Below, in pieces: positions 16,510 through 25,104 of a stretch of DNA of 64,000 nt. Source of the stretch: Photobacterium sp. CCB-ST2H9 (GTDB lineage Bacteria > Pseudomonadota > Gammaproteobacteria > Enterobacterales > Vibrionaceae). The stretch covers positions 1,178,001-1,242,000 of the forward strand of contig NZ_CP100425.1 of NCBI RefSeq assembly GCF_023151555.2, written 5' to 3'. The notes beneath the pieces were generated by a model. That model was not told the origin of the DNA, ran no database searches, and saw only the letters and a list, made by a program, of their open reading frames with translations. A program made the position numbers and the translations under genes. Each line of letters starts with the position of its first letter. The stretch's first letter is position 1.

Positions 16510-16941
16510 TTAATGATGGTTCAGTGTTGCGATGATGACTTCCCGGTCCCGGGGCTCAAATTGATCGAAAATCTCGTCACCACTGATCTGCTGTGCCTGA
16601 TGAGCGAATTGTGCAGCTTTGCTGGTGTCTCCGAGCTTCAGATAGGCTTTGGCTGTGGTCAGAAAGAGGAGGGGTTGTTTCTGGTCACGGCACCAGCTTA
16701 AAGCCTGGCCGGAGACGGTAATGGCGAGCTCATAGTCTTGATGTTCAAGTAAGACAGAGCCATAGCCGCTTTTGATCCAGAAATTCAAATCATCATCGGG
16801 CAGGTGTTCATCGGCGTATGCGGAAGCTTGCTGCCACATGTGTAAGGCTTCAGAAAGAGTCCCGTCTAATTCTAGAAAAAGTGCTTTATTTGCGAGCTCA
16901 AATGCATGGTCAGCATGCGGATTATTTTCTGTCATTATCAT
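16510..16941 (-). CDS. Small TPR-like protein
   Basis: A 143-residue soluble helical protein with repeated helix pairs typical of tetratricopeptide repeats (ANKALFLELDGTLSEALHMWQQA, GSVLLEHQDYELAITVSGQAL, AKAYLKLGDTSKAAQFAHQA). Likely a cytoplasmic protein-binding adaptor, but the partner is unknown. Start at 16941 or the in-frame ATG at 16935. It lies upstream of the MDR reductase in the same orientation and may be co-transcribed with it. Confidence 0.7.
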   Translation of the reverse strand: MIMTENNPHADHAFELANKALFLELDGTLSEALHMWQQASAYADEHLPDDDLNFWIKSGYGSVLLEHQDYELAITVSGQALSWCRDQKQPLLFLTTAKAYLKLGDTSKAAQFAHQAQQISGDEIFDQFEPRDREVIIATLNHH

Positions 16942-17483
16942 TCACTTTGTTATTTCAGCCTGCGTTCGCAATGGGGGATATCCAGTGTGAAATCGAAGCA
17001 GATATTCAGGATAAGAAGCGTTATTTTGCTGCAGAAGTCCGGTTCAGCGATATTATAATCTCAAATAAATGATTGATCCTTTCAAATTCACTGTGGTGAT
17101 GTATTCAAGTGAGCTGGATATCAGTCGTGCAACAGCGGCGGATAGCTGATGCATTAAATGTTAAAAAAATGAAACAAAAAATTCAGAATAAAATTTGATT
17201 TTGAATGCACCACTTCGTTTATTTTCAAAGCGGAACAGCAGAATATCAGTAGTCAAAAGACCTGATTTTTAATGTGTGTATCCGGTTGTTTTTCATCATA
17301 AAAGCTTCATAAATCTCATGTCCTCCCGTTCCCGGGATATCGCAAGAAATCGCTTATAAAGCCGTCACCCTTTGAACTTGGTTCCATTTTTGTGCTTCTA
17401 GTTGCAGTGCATTTTTGACACATTCCATTAACATCATCTATAGGTCATACCTCTTACCACTGACAATGAATGTATGGCTCACA
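16942..17483. other. AT-rich intergenic region before the phospholipase
   Basis: About 540 bp without a convincing gene. It is AT-rich and probably holds the promoters of the TPR gene (minus) and the phospholipase gene (plus). I see no strong inverted repeat or consensus promoter in it. Confidence 0.5.
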
Positions 17484-18731
17484 ATGAAAAAAACACTTTT
17501 ACTGACACTTTTGCCATTTTCTGTACTTGCACAAAGTGCTGAAGTTGAGAACACAAACCAACCGCTGACGGCTGCGCAAATTCAAGAGGTACAAAGCAGT
17601 AACACTTACACTTATGTGCGTTGCTGGTATCGCCCGGCACAGACACATGATGATCCGGCAACCACCTGGGAGTGGGCCCGGGATACCAACGGAGATTATT
17701 ACAAACTGAATGGTTACTGGTGGTCCGGCTGGTCGTTTAAAAATATGTTCTACACCAGTACGTCGCAGTCTGAAATTCAGCAGCGTTGTGCCGAAACACT
17801 AGGCGTAACCCACGATACGGCGGACATGCTGTTTTATGCGGCGGACAACAGCTGGTCGTATAACCATACTGTCTGGACCAACGATCAGGGGCCGGTGAAC
17901 GGCATCAATAAGGTCGTGGCATTCGGCGACAGTCTGTCGGATACCGGCAATCTGTTCAACGCTTCGCAATGGGTTTTCCCGAACCGGAATTCCTGGTTCC
18001 TGGGCCATTTCTCCAATGGTTTTGTGTGGACTGAGTATCTGTCGGACAGCCTGAATCTGCCGCTGTATAACTGGGCAGTCGGCGGTGCGGCGGGTTCGAA
18101 CCAGTATGTTGCACTCACGGGTGTGGCAGAGCAGGTCACGTCTTATCTGGAATACATGCAGCTGGCGAAGAACTACAATCCGGCGAATACGCTGTTCACG
18201 CTGGAATTTGGCCTGAACGATTTCATGAACTATGACCGGACGGTTGCGGATGCAAAAGCGGATTACAGTGAAGCGATGCAACGTCTGACCGCTTCCGGCG
18301 CCAATAACATTTTGCTGATGACTCTGCCGGATGCGACCCGTGCGCCGCAGTTTAAGTATGCCACTCAGGCTGAAATTGATAAGGTCCGGGCAAAGCTTCT
18401 GGCCTTTAACGAATTCATCAAAACAGAGGCCAAAAGTTATCAGGACAAAGGCGTGAACGTGGTGTTGTTTGACGCTTATGCCCTGTTCGAAAAGATCACG
18501 ACGGAGCCACTGGCATACGGCTTTGCAAATGCCAAAGATGCCTGTCTGGACATCAACCGAAACTCAGCCGCGGATTACCTGTACAGCCACGATTTTACGG
18601 CTGATTGTGCATCGCACGGCTCAGATAAGTATGTGTTCTGGGGTGTGACCCATCCGACGACGGCGACGCACAAGTTCATTGCAAATGCGATGTATCTGCC
18701 TGCAGTGTCTTCGTTCAATATCCAGCCATAA
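17484..18731 (+). CDS. Secreted SGNH phospholipase (thermolabile hemolysin/lecithinase type)
   Basis: A 415-residue secreted lipase with a classical signal peptide (MKKTLLLTLLPFSVLAQSA). It closely resembles Vibrio thermolabile hemolysin and VvPlpA phospholipase A2 along its length: YTYVRCWYR and YWWSGWSFKNMFYTSTSQS in the N-terminal domain, then the SGNH domain. S150 in GDSLSDTG is the nucleophile, GLNDF is block III, and H390 lies in GVTHPTTATH. The usual DxxH aspartate is glycine (G387), as reported for VvPlpA. It acts extracellularly on host or environmental phospholipids. The ATG at 17484 fits the family start; the frame is open further upstream. Confidence 0.93.
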   Translation: MKKTLLLTLLPFSVLAQSAEVENTNQPLTAAQIQEVQSSNTYTYVRCWYRPAQTHDDPATTWEWARDTNGDYYKLNGYWWSGWSFKNMFYTSTSQSEIQQRCAETLGVTHDTADMLFYAADNSWSYNHTVWTNDQGPVNGINKVVAFGDSLSDTGNLFNASQWVFPNRNSWFLGHFSNGFVWTEYLSDSLNLPLYNWAVGGAAGSNQYVALTGVAEQVTSYLEYMQLAKNYNPANTLFTLEFGLNDFMNYDRTVADAKADYSEAMQRLTASGANNILLMTLPDATRAPQFKYATQAEIDKVRAKLLAFNEFIKTEAKSYQDKGVNVVLFDAYALFEKITTEPLAYGFANAKDACLDINRNSAADYLYSHDFTADCASHGSDKYVFWGVTHPTTATHKFIANAMYLPAVSSFNIQP

Positions 18732-18743
18732 TCGGCTGATCAT

Positions 18744-18785
18744 TCAGGCGGGACGACTCAGTGCATGTCGTTCCGCCTGATTTTT
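18744..18785 (+). terminator. Terminator after the phospholipase
   Basis: Inverted repeat TCAGGCGG...CCGCCTGA with inner ACGAC/GTCGT pairing, followed by TTTTT (18781-18785). Confidence 0.9.
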
Positions 18786-19109
18786 CCGAATTTCCAAGAC
18801 GCGCGGCCTGCCTTTGTTCAGGGGCTTGTTCGTCATGACTCACTTTCTTTGACCAGCCGATCAACCCAAAGATTTTGCTCACTGTCTGCCTTTTTAGTTT
18901 TGGTCCGTTGTGGGATTGTGCAGCGTGGGTACCGGCACTGACAGTTCATTCGGATGACTTGCCGGAAACTCGCGAAAGTTCATCAGGTTATATTTTTTTG
19001 TGACTTTTCTATCACTAACCGTTCTAATGAATCACGGCCGTAAACTTTGATTCGTCACGCGCCGCCCCGATATTGAACAGATGAGTCTATCGAAGTGAGG
19101 TAAAACAGG
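18786..19109. other. Intergenic region before the yghU-like gene
   Basis: About 320 bp with no convincing gene. It presumably carries the promoter of the glutathione-transferase gene. A GAGGT ribosome site lies just before 19110. Confidence 0.5.
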
Positions 19110-19967
19110 ATGGCAAACCAATACGTACCCCCGAAAGTCTGGACCATGGACTGCGAAAATGGCGGCGAGTGGGCAAGCATTAACCGGCCGGATGCCGGGG
19201 CCCGGTATGAGAAAGAACTTCCGGTCGGCGACCATCCCCTTCAGTTATATTCGCTGGGAACGCCGAATGGTCAGAAGATCACCATCATGCTGGAAGAACT
19301 GCTGGCTTTGGGTGAGTCCGGCGCCGAGTATGATGCGCATCTGATCAATATCGGCGACGGCGATCAGTTTTCTTCCGGCTTTGTGGGTGTGAATCCGAAT
19401 TCCAAGATCCCGGCACTGGTGGATCGCTCGGGAGAGACATCCATCAATGTTTTCGAATCCGGTTCAATTCTGGTGTATCTGGCAGAAAAATTCGGCCATT
19501 TTCTGCCGACAGAGATTGCGGAACGAACTCAGGTCCTGAATTGGCTTTTCTGGCTGCAGGGTGCTGCGCCTTTCCTGGGCGGTGGTTTCGGTCATTTTTA
19601 TGCCTATGCTCCGGAAAAGTATGAGTACCCGATTAACCGTTACACCATGGAAGTGAAACGTCAGCTGGATGTACTGGATAAACAACTGGCAAACCACACC
19701 TATGTTGCCGGTGAGACTTACAGTATCGCTGATATTGCCATCTGGCCCTGGTACGGCAATGTTGCACTGGGACTGGCTTATGATGCGGCGGAGTTTCTGG
19801 ATGTACAGCGCTATCAGCATGTTCAGCGCTGGGCTAAAGCGATTCTGGAACGTCCGGCAGTTCAGCGTGGCCGTATTGTCAATAAGACTTCAGGGGAAGC
19901 CTGGGAAGCAGTCCCCGAACGCCACAGTGCCGCAGATATTGATGCAGCACTGAAGCAACGGCCGTAA
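19110..19967 (+). CDS. yghU: Glutathione S-transferase-like disulfide reductase
   Basis: A 285-residue YghU-type protein. The family N-terminal extension (YVPPKVWTMD) precedes the thioredoxin-like domain with YSLGTPNGQKITIMLEEL. NPNSKIPALVD and FESGSILVYLAEKFG form the glutathione-binding region. The helical C-terminal domain contains the N-capping motif YSIADIAIWPW. E. coli YghU reduces disulfides and hydroperoxides with glutathione in the cytoplasm. Length and motif order match the E. coli protein (~288 residues). It is a single-gene unit closed by its own terminator. Confidence 0.92.
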   Translation: MANQYVPPKVWTMDCENGGEWASINRPDAGARYEKELPVGDHPLQLYSLGTPNGQKITIMLEELLALGESGAEYDAHLINIGDGDQFSSGFVGVNPNSKIPALVDRSGETSINVFESGSILVYLAEKFGHFLPTEIAERTQVLNWLFWLQGAAPFLGGGFGHFYAYAPEKYEYPINRYTMEVKRQLDVLDKQLANHTYVAGETYSIADIAIWPWYGNVALGLAYDAAEFLDVQRYQHVQRWAKAILERPAVQRGRIVNKTSGEAWEAVPERHSAADIDAALKQRP

Positions 19968-19986
19968 TCCTGCGGATAAATTCTCA

Positions 19987-20016
19987 ATGTGGCAGCTTTG
20001 TCTGCCACATTTCTTT
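19987..20016 (+). terminator. Terminator after yghU
   Basis: Perfect 9-bp stem ATGTGGCAG / CTGCCACAT with a 6-nt loop, followed by TTCTTTC. Confidence 0.88.
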
Positions 20017-20220
20017 CTGGGCAACTGAACACAAATTTACCCCTCCTCTTAATGACTTCAGCAGATCGTCGTCCTCAGTCATCATTTTAGGCAAGTATCG
20101 CATCTGAACAGGCAAACGCTCCCCTGGGTTTTTGACCATACTCATCCCATCGCTTGAACAGGACCGGCCTGAAAGACAAGCAATACGTACGGATGAATAC
20201 AAGGGTAAGAGGTGAGTGTC

Positions 20221-21135
20221 ATGGAAAAGGTGAAATTCAAAAATCTGAATGGTCAGGGTGTCACCATGGCTGCTGTGATCAACTTTCCGGAAGGATTTGA
20301 TGAGCACAAGAAATATCCGGTTGTGGTTGTCTCTCATCCGGGAGGCGGTGTGAAGGAGCAGGCCTCCGGGCTCTATGCGAAAAAGCTGGCTGAGCAAGGG
20401 CTGGTGACCATCGCTTTCGATGCCTCTTATCAGGGGGAGAGTACCGGCGAACCCCGTCAGCTGGAAAACCCTTACATTCGGACGGAAGACGTCAGTGCTG
20501 TGATTGATTATCTGACCACTCTGCCTTATGTGGATCCGGAGCGGATTGGTGCGATGGGAATTTGTGCTGGTGCGGGTTATACCGCAAATGCTGCAATGAA
20601 TGATCGCCGGATCAAAGCGGTGGGTTCTGTGAGCGCTGTAAACATTGGCTCGATGTTCCGAAATGGCTGGGACAACAATGTGAAAGATGAGGATGCGATT
20701 CCTTTCATTCAGCATGGTTCTCAGGCGCGGACCAGTGATGCAGGCAAACCCGATTCAGAGATTCTGCCGCTGGCACCGATGCGTAAAGAAGATGCGCCGA
20801 ACAAAGAGCTGGAAGAAGCCTGGGAATACTATCACACCCCACGCTGTCAGTATCCGACGGCACCGGGTTATATGACGGCCCGAAGCATCAGCCAGATCAT
20901 CACTTACGATGCATATAACAAAGCCGAAGCATTCCTGACTCAACCGCTGCAGGTGATTGCGGGCAGTGAAGCGGGCAGCAAGTGGATGAGTGATGATATG
21001 TATGCGCGTGCAGCCAGTCAGGACAAAGCGTTTCACGTTGTGAACGGTGCGAATCATATGTCTTTGTATGACGTGCCTCAGTATGTGGATGAAGCGGTCT
21101 CAGTGCTGGCGCCTTTCTTCCAGTCCAAACTGTAA
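20221..21135 (+). CDS. Alpha/beta hydrolase with cysteine nucleophile, copy 1
   Basis: A 304-residue alpha/beta hydrolase of the dienelactone hydrolase/YcjY-like group. The nucleophile elbow is GICAG, with C115 in place of serine. SHPGGGVKEQASGLYAKKLAEQG forms the oxyanion-hole region and ANHMSLYD holds the catalytic histidine. The ATG at 20221 has AGAGG at good spacing; the in-frame GTG at 20212 is less likely. The next gene is a paralogue with the same architecture. Substrate unknown; the family cleaves esters or lactones. Confidence 0.85.
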   Translation: MEKVKFKNLNGQGVTMAAVINFPEGFDEHKKYPVVVVSHPGGGVKEQASGLYAKKLAEQGLVTIAFDASYQGESTGEPRQLENPYIRTEDVSAVIDYLTTLPYVDPERIGAMGICAGAGYTANAAMNDRRIKAVGSVSAVNIGSMFRNGWDNNVKDEDAIPFIQHGSQARTSDAGKPDSEILPLAPMRKEDAPNKELEEAWEYYHTPRCQYPTAPGYMTARSISQIITYDAYNKAEAFLTQPLQVIAGSEAGSKWMSDDMYARAASQDKAFHVVNGANHMSLYDVPQYVDEAVSVLAPFFQSKL

Positions 21136-21156
21136 TTTCCCCTGTATTGAATCAAT

Positions 21157-21183
21157 CAGGCTCGGTGTTTCGTACCGAGCCTG
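21157..21183. promoter_or_regulatory. Hairpin between the two hydrolase genes
   Basis: Perfect 10-bp inverted repeat CAGGCTCGGT / ACCGAGCCTG with a 7-nt loop. No T-run follows, and the stem ends just before the GGAG of the next gene, so it may influence mRNA processing or translation rather than terminate. Confidence 0.5.
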
Positions 21184-21198
21184 TACGGAGCGATGAAC

Positions 21199-22128
21199 AT
21201 GATCAATATTAAACATGTGACTTATCAGAATCTGGGCTGGGAATCTGCCGCAGACTTGTATTTACCCCCGGCATTCGATGCATCCGTCAAGTATCCGGCC
21301 ATTGTGAGTACGCACCCGATTGGGAGCTGTAAAGAACAAACTTCCGGCAATATTTATGCTGCCGCTCTGGCGGAAGCGGGTTATGTCGTGTTGGCCTTTG
21401 ATGCCAGTTTTCAGGGCGCCAGTGGCGGAACACCGCGCTTGATTGAAGATCCTGCAATTCGGGTTTCCGATATTCGTTTTGCCATTGATTATCTGGTCAC
21501 ACTGCCTTATGTCGACGAGAACCGTATTGGTGCGATTGGCGTGTGCGGGGGCGGGGCGTATACCATTCATGCCGCGATGACCGATCATCGGATTCGGGCA
21601 CTGACTTCGATCACCGGGGTGAATTTCGGCCGACTGATTCGTGAGGTATTCAGTGAGTTTAATCCGGTCGGCGCGATGGAGGCCATGGGCAAGCAGCGGA
21701 CTGCCGAAGCTCAGGGTGCAGCGCGTCATGTGATTGATTATTTGCCGCCTTCAGTTGAAGCGGGCAAGCAAATGGGTCTGAATGATATTGATGTGCTTGA
21801 AGCCACGGAATACTACAAAACCGCACGCGGTCAGCAGCCGAACGGCGCGACCAGCGGCCTGTTCTCGTTCAACAGTGCCGCGATGGGCTGGGATGCATTC
21901 CTTCATGCAGAAGTGCTGCTGACACAGCCCCTGCTGGTGGTGATTGGCGATAAACCCGGCGGCTTCGGTGCCTATCGTGATGGCTGGGAAATTTACGGTC
22001 GTGCGGCTTCGCAGAAGAAAGAGATTTTTGTCGCGGAAGGCTGGTCTCACTACGATTTATATGACAAGCCTGAACCGGTTGCTCTTGCACTGGAAAAGGT
22101 CGTGCCTTTCTTCCGGGACAACTTGTAA
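21199..22128 (+). CDS. Alpha/beta hydrolase with cysteine nucleophile, copy 2
   Basis: A 309-residue paralogue of the preceding hydrolase. Shared features: STHPIGSCKEQTSG, FDASFQGASGGTPRLIEDP, the elbow GVCGG with C116 as nucleophile, and the catalytic-histidine region GWSHYDLYD. The ATG at 21199 was preferred over 21193 because GGAG lies 8 bp upstream of it. Two tandem copies followed by a flavodoxin-like protein and an AraC regulator suggest one operon that handles a particular class of compounds. Substrate unknown. Confidence 0.85.
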   Translation: MINIKHVTYQNLGWESAADLYLPPAFDASVKYPAIVSTHPIGSCKEQTSGNIYAAALAEAGYVVLAFDASFQGASGGTPRLIEDPAIRVSDIRFAIDYLVTLPYVDENRIGAIGVCGGGAYTIHAAMTDHRIRALTSITGVNFGRLIREVFSEFNPVGAMEAMGKQRTAEAQGAARHVIDYLPPSVEAGKQMGLNDIDVLEATEYYKTARGQQPNGATSGLFSFNSAAMGWDAFLHAEVLLTQPLLVVIGDKPGGFGAYRDGWEIYGRAASQKKEIFVAEGWSHYDLYDKPEPVALALEKVVPFFRDNL

Positions 22129-22208
22129 GTTTCTGAAGAGGTTCAGCTCGGGTGGCCTGATGCGGATTGAAGCGTCAGGCTTCTGCTCAATGAGAGATGT
22201 GAACGCTG

Positions 22209-22883
22209 ATGATGAAATGGTTTGTGTTGATATTCTGTGTCCTGTTGCTGGCTGCTTTTCTGGTGCCATTTGTAGTCACCCGGATTGAAAACCAACAAGT
22301 TCAGCAAAACCGGATCCGGTTGAAAGAACCGCAGGCTGATGCGACCAACCCTGATAAGGTTGCGGTTGTTGTCTTTTCCCGATCCGGTAATACGGCCGTA
22401 CTGGCCCGTCATATTGCCGAGAAGACAGGAGGCGCGTTACTTTTCATTCAAGCGGAAGCCTATGCGCCCGGCTTACCGGGGTGGGTCAATGCGATGAAAG
22501 ACGCTCGAAGCCAAACCGCCGTCATTACGCCGGAATCGATCGATTTGTCTGAGTTTGAAACCGTGTTTTTAGGCGCGCCGATCTGGTTGTACAGTCCGGC
22601 GCCGCCAGTCTGGCAGTTGGCCGCAAATACTGAATTTTCCGGCCAGCATATTGTCTTGTTCAATACGTATAACAGTCATTTTGAGCAAAGTTATATTGAT
22701 GCGTTTGAGACATTGGTGAAGGCAAATGGCGCGCAATCTTTTGAGCATGTTGCAGTGTTACGGGGCCGGATGGGAAGCCAACTGACCACAGAGGAAATGC
22801 TGCAGCAGTTTGAGCAGCATAGACTGGTGAAAAGACAGATGAAAAGACCTGATGAAAAAGCAGATGAACTGAATGATGAATGA
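22209..22883 (+). CDS. Membrane-anchored flavodoxin-like protein
   Basis: A 224-residue protein. Residues 1-27 form a single hydrophobic anchor. The rest is a flavodoxin fold with the FMN phosphate loop SRSGNT (about residues 57-62), a GAPIWLYSPAPPVW segment at the position of the second FMN loop, and FNTYNSHFEQS later on. The C-terminus is very charged. It may transfer electrons at the membrane for a nearby oxidoreductase. Its 3' end overlaps the start of the AraC gene by 11 nt, which implies coupled translation. Confidence 0.78.
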   Translation: MMKWFVLIFCVLLLAAFLVPFVVTRIENQQVQQNRIRLKEPQADATNPDKVAVVVFSRSGNTAVLARHIAEKTGGALLFIQAEAYAPGLPGWVNAMKDARSQTAVITPESIDLSEFETVFLGAPIWLYSPAPPVWQLAANTEFSGQHIVLFNTYNSHFEQSYIDAFETLVKANGAQSFEHVAVLRGRMGSQLTTEEMLQQFEQHRLVKRQMKRPDEKADELNDE

Positions 22884-23793
22884 GAATCACGCGGACTATT
22901 TATCGCTGTCTACCAAGCTTGCCGTGCTGGCAGAGCTGGTCGGTAGCCTTGCCCGGGCAGAAGGGGATCACGTCACGACGGTGCCCGGATTGTCGCTGCA
23001 TCGCTGGAATCAACCGTCTGAACCTTTGCACTGTATCTATACCCTCAGTGTCGCGCTGACCATTCAGGGCGGAAAGCAGGTTTTAATCGGGGATGTGGTA
23101 CACGAACTGGGTCCGGGCAAGAGCATGATCACAACGCTGGATTTGCCTGTGGTTTCTCATGTGGTTGAAGCCCGGCGTCACCAGCCCTATCTGGGCATTT
23201 TGCTTCAGCTGGATATTGCTCAGATTCTGGCTGTGAATACTGAGCTGGATTTATCACGCCCCCATAAAGGGGATATGTTTCAGTCGGTGTCGATTGAACA
23301 GGCTGACGCTCAGCTTTGCGATGCTTTTATTCGTTTGCTTCAGTTACCCATGCAACCCGAGATGCAACCGCATCTTGCGCCACTGATTCAGAAAGAGATC
23401 GTGATTCGGCTGCTCACCGGGCCACATGGATTGCACCTGCGGCATCTGGTTAGTGAAGGCTCACCCAGTGAGCATATCTCCAGAGCGGTGACCTGGCTGA
23501 AACAAAATTTTGTCCATTCATTCAGCATGGATGAGCTGGCGAACCGGGCGCATATGAGTGCTTCCACATTCCGGCAGCATTTCAGGGCAATGACCGGCAC
23601 CAGTCCGCTGCAATACCAAAAGCAGCTCCGGTTGCAGGAGGCCCGGGAACTGATGCTGAATCAACAGATGGATGCCAGCCGCGCCAGCGCAATGGTCGGT
23701 TATGAAAGCGCTTCCCAGTTCAGCAGGGAATACAGTCGCTTGTTTGGCGCTCCTCCTCAGAAGGATATCCGCAGGCTGAGACATAACAGCTAG
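22873..23793 (+). CDS. AraC-family regulator (AraC_N type), copy 1
   Basis: A 306-residue regulator. The N-terminal ~190 residues match the AraC-type N-terminal sensor domain found in YqhC-like proteins (TLSVALTIQGGKQVLIGDVVHELGPGKSMI). The C-terminal ~100 residues carry two helix-turn-helix units (MDELANRAHMSASTFRQHFRA and ASRASAMVGYESASQFSREYSRLFG). Its start overlaps the flavodoxin-like gene, so it is translated from the same mRNA as its probable targets. It probably controls this operon and/or the downstream old-yellow-enzyme gene. YqhC relatives respond to aldehydes; the inducer here is unknown. Confidence 0.9.
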   Translation: MMNENHADYLSLSTKLAVLAELVGSLARAEGDHVTTVPGLSLHRWNQPSEPLHCIYTLSVALTIQGGKQVLIGDVVHELGPGKSMITTLDLPVVSHVVEARRHQPYLGILLQLDIAQILAVNTELDLSRPHKGDMFQSVSIEQADAQLCDAFIRLLQLPMQPEMQPHLAPLIQKEIVIRLLTGPHGLHLRHLVSEGSPSEHISRAVTWLKQNFVHSFSMDELANRAHMSASTFRQHFRAMTGTSPLQYQKQLRLQEARELMLNQQMDASRASAMVGYESASQFSREYSRLFGAPPQKDIRRLRHNS

Positions 23794-23935
23794 TCTGTTG
23801 TTCGGCATGGCGCATTCGTCGGATCAGGCAAGATCAACGTCAAAACCGGCAAATCTTAACTGAGACAATTCGGTACGCTCTTCAGATGTCTTGTTACGTT
23901 TTCAAAGCATGATGTCAGGTCAAGAGAGGTCCCAA

Positions 23936-25072
23936 GTGTCTGAGCAAACAAAGTCCTTATTTTCTGCGTTTGATTTTCAAAAGCATTTCATCCTGAGAAA
24001 CCGTGTCGCCTTAGCCCCGATGACCACCTGGTCGTCGAATGTCGATGGCACGATTTCCGAACAGGAACTGGCATATTATCGCCGTCGCGTGAATGGCGTC
24101 GGTCTGGCCATCACGGGTTGTTCTCATGTCATGGCCAATGGAATTGGATTTACCGATGAGTTTGCGGCCTGGGATGATTATTTTCTGCCAAGCCTGACCC
24201 GGTTGGCAGCTGCGACCAAAAGTGGTGGCGCACCTGCCGTGCTTCAGCTGTTTCATGCCGGCAACAAAGCGGTGCCTGAACTGACACCCAAGGGTGAAAT
24301 CGTCAGTGCGAGTGAACTGGCTGCTGCACCCGGTCCATTCAATACCGGGCAGCAAGCCAGCCGCGCCTTAACCGATGAAGAGATTCATGACGTGATTCAG
24401 GCTTTTGGCGAGGCGACTCGTCGGGCCATCGAGGCCGGGTTCGATGGCATTGAGCTGCATGGTGCGCACGGTTTCCTGATTCAGAACTTCTTTTCACCTC
24501 ATTACAATCAACGGACCGACGCATGGGGCGGTTCACTGGAAAATCGCATGCGTTTCCCGCTTGCGGTGGTGAACGAAGTTCAGCGCGTGGTAAAGCAGTA
24601 CGCGCAACGCCCGTTTCTGGTCGGCTACCGGATTTCTCTGGAAGAAGCGGAATCGGGCGGGCTGCGGATAGGCGATAGCTTCGCTTTGATCAACCGATTG
24701 ATAGAGCAGGGGATCAGTTATCTTCATGTGTCGCTCAAGGATTTGCTGACCGATAAACCCATCGATGATCAGGATGGTCTCCCGACCGCATCGCTGGTGG
24801 CTGCGCATGTAAAACAGCGAGTCCCTGTCATTGCCGCAGGTCAGATCAATCGCCCGGAGCAGGCCGAGCAGGCGTTGCAACTCGGCGTGGACATGGTCGC
24901 GATTGGCCGCAGTCTGGTGATCAATCCTGAGTGGGTCGAGATGGCGCAAGGCAGAGTGCCGGCTTTTATGCGGGAAACGCTGCCGCGGGATGCGAAACCT
25001 GATCTCACAATTCCGGATAAACTCTGGCAGGTAATTGAACAGACGACGGGATGGTTTCCACTGGAAAAATAA
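23936..25072 (+). CDS. NADH-dependent flavin oxidoreductase (old yellow enzyme family)
   Basis: A 378-residue FMN-dependent TIM-barrel reductase. Family marks: RNRVALAPMTTW at the N-terminus, QLFHAGNKA, GFDGIELHGAHGFLIQNFFSPHYNQRTDAWGG with the substrate-binding HG-H pattern, and VAIGRSLVINPEW near the end. It reduces activated C=C bonds of enones or similar electrophiles. The GTG at 23936 was chosen because AGAGAGG is at the right distance; longer readings begin at 23891 (TTG) or 23909. It is flanked by two AraC regulators of the same subtype. Confidence 0.9.
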   Translation: MSEQTKSLFSAFDFQKHFILRNRVALAPMTTWSSNVDGTISEQELAYYRRRVNGVGLAITGCSHVMANGIGFTDEFAAWDDYFLPSLTRLAAATKSGGAPAVLQLFHAGNKAVPELTPKGEIVSASELAAAPGPFNTGQQASRALTDEEIHDVIQAFGEATRRAIEAGFDGIELHGAHGFLIQNFFSPHYNQRTDAWGGSLENRMRFPLAVVNEVQRVVKQYAQRPFLVGYRISLEEAESGGLRIGDSFALINRLIEQGISYLHVSLKDLLTDKPIDDQDGLPTASLVAAHVKQRVPVIAAGQINRPEQAEQALQLGVDMVAIGRSLVINPEWVEMAQGRVPAFMRETLPRDAKPDLTIPDKLWQVIEQTTGWFPLEK

Positions 25073-25081
25073 GATTGTTGT

Positions 25082-25102
25082 GTAGCCCCGTTCAGGGGCT
25101 AC
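25082..25102. terminator. Hairpin between convergent genes
   Basis: Perfect 8-bp stem GTAGCCCC / GGGGCTAC with a 5-nt loop between the convergent reductase and AraC genes. There is no long T-run, so its strength as a terminator is uncertain. Confidence 0.6.
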
Positions 25103-25104
25103 GA

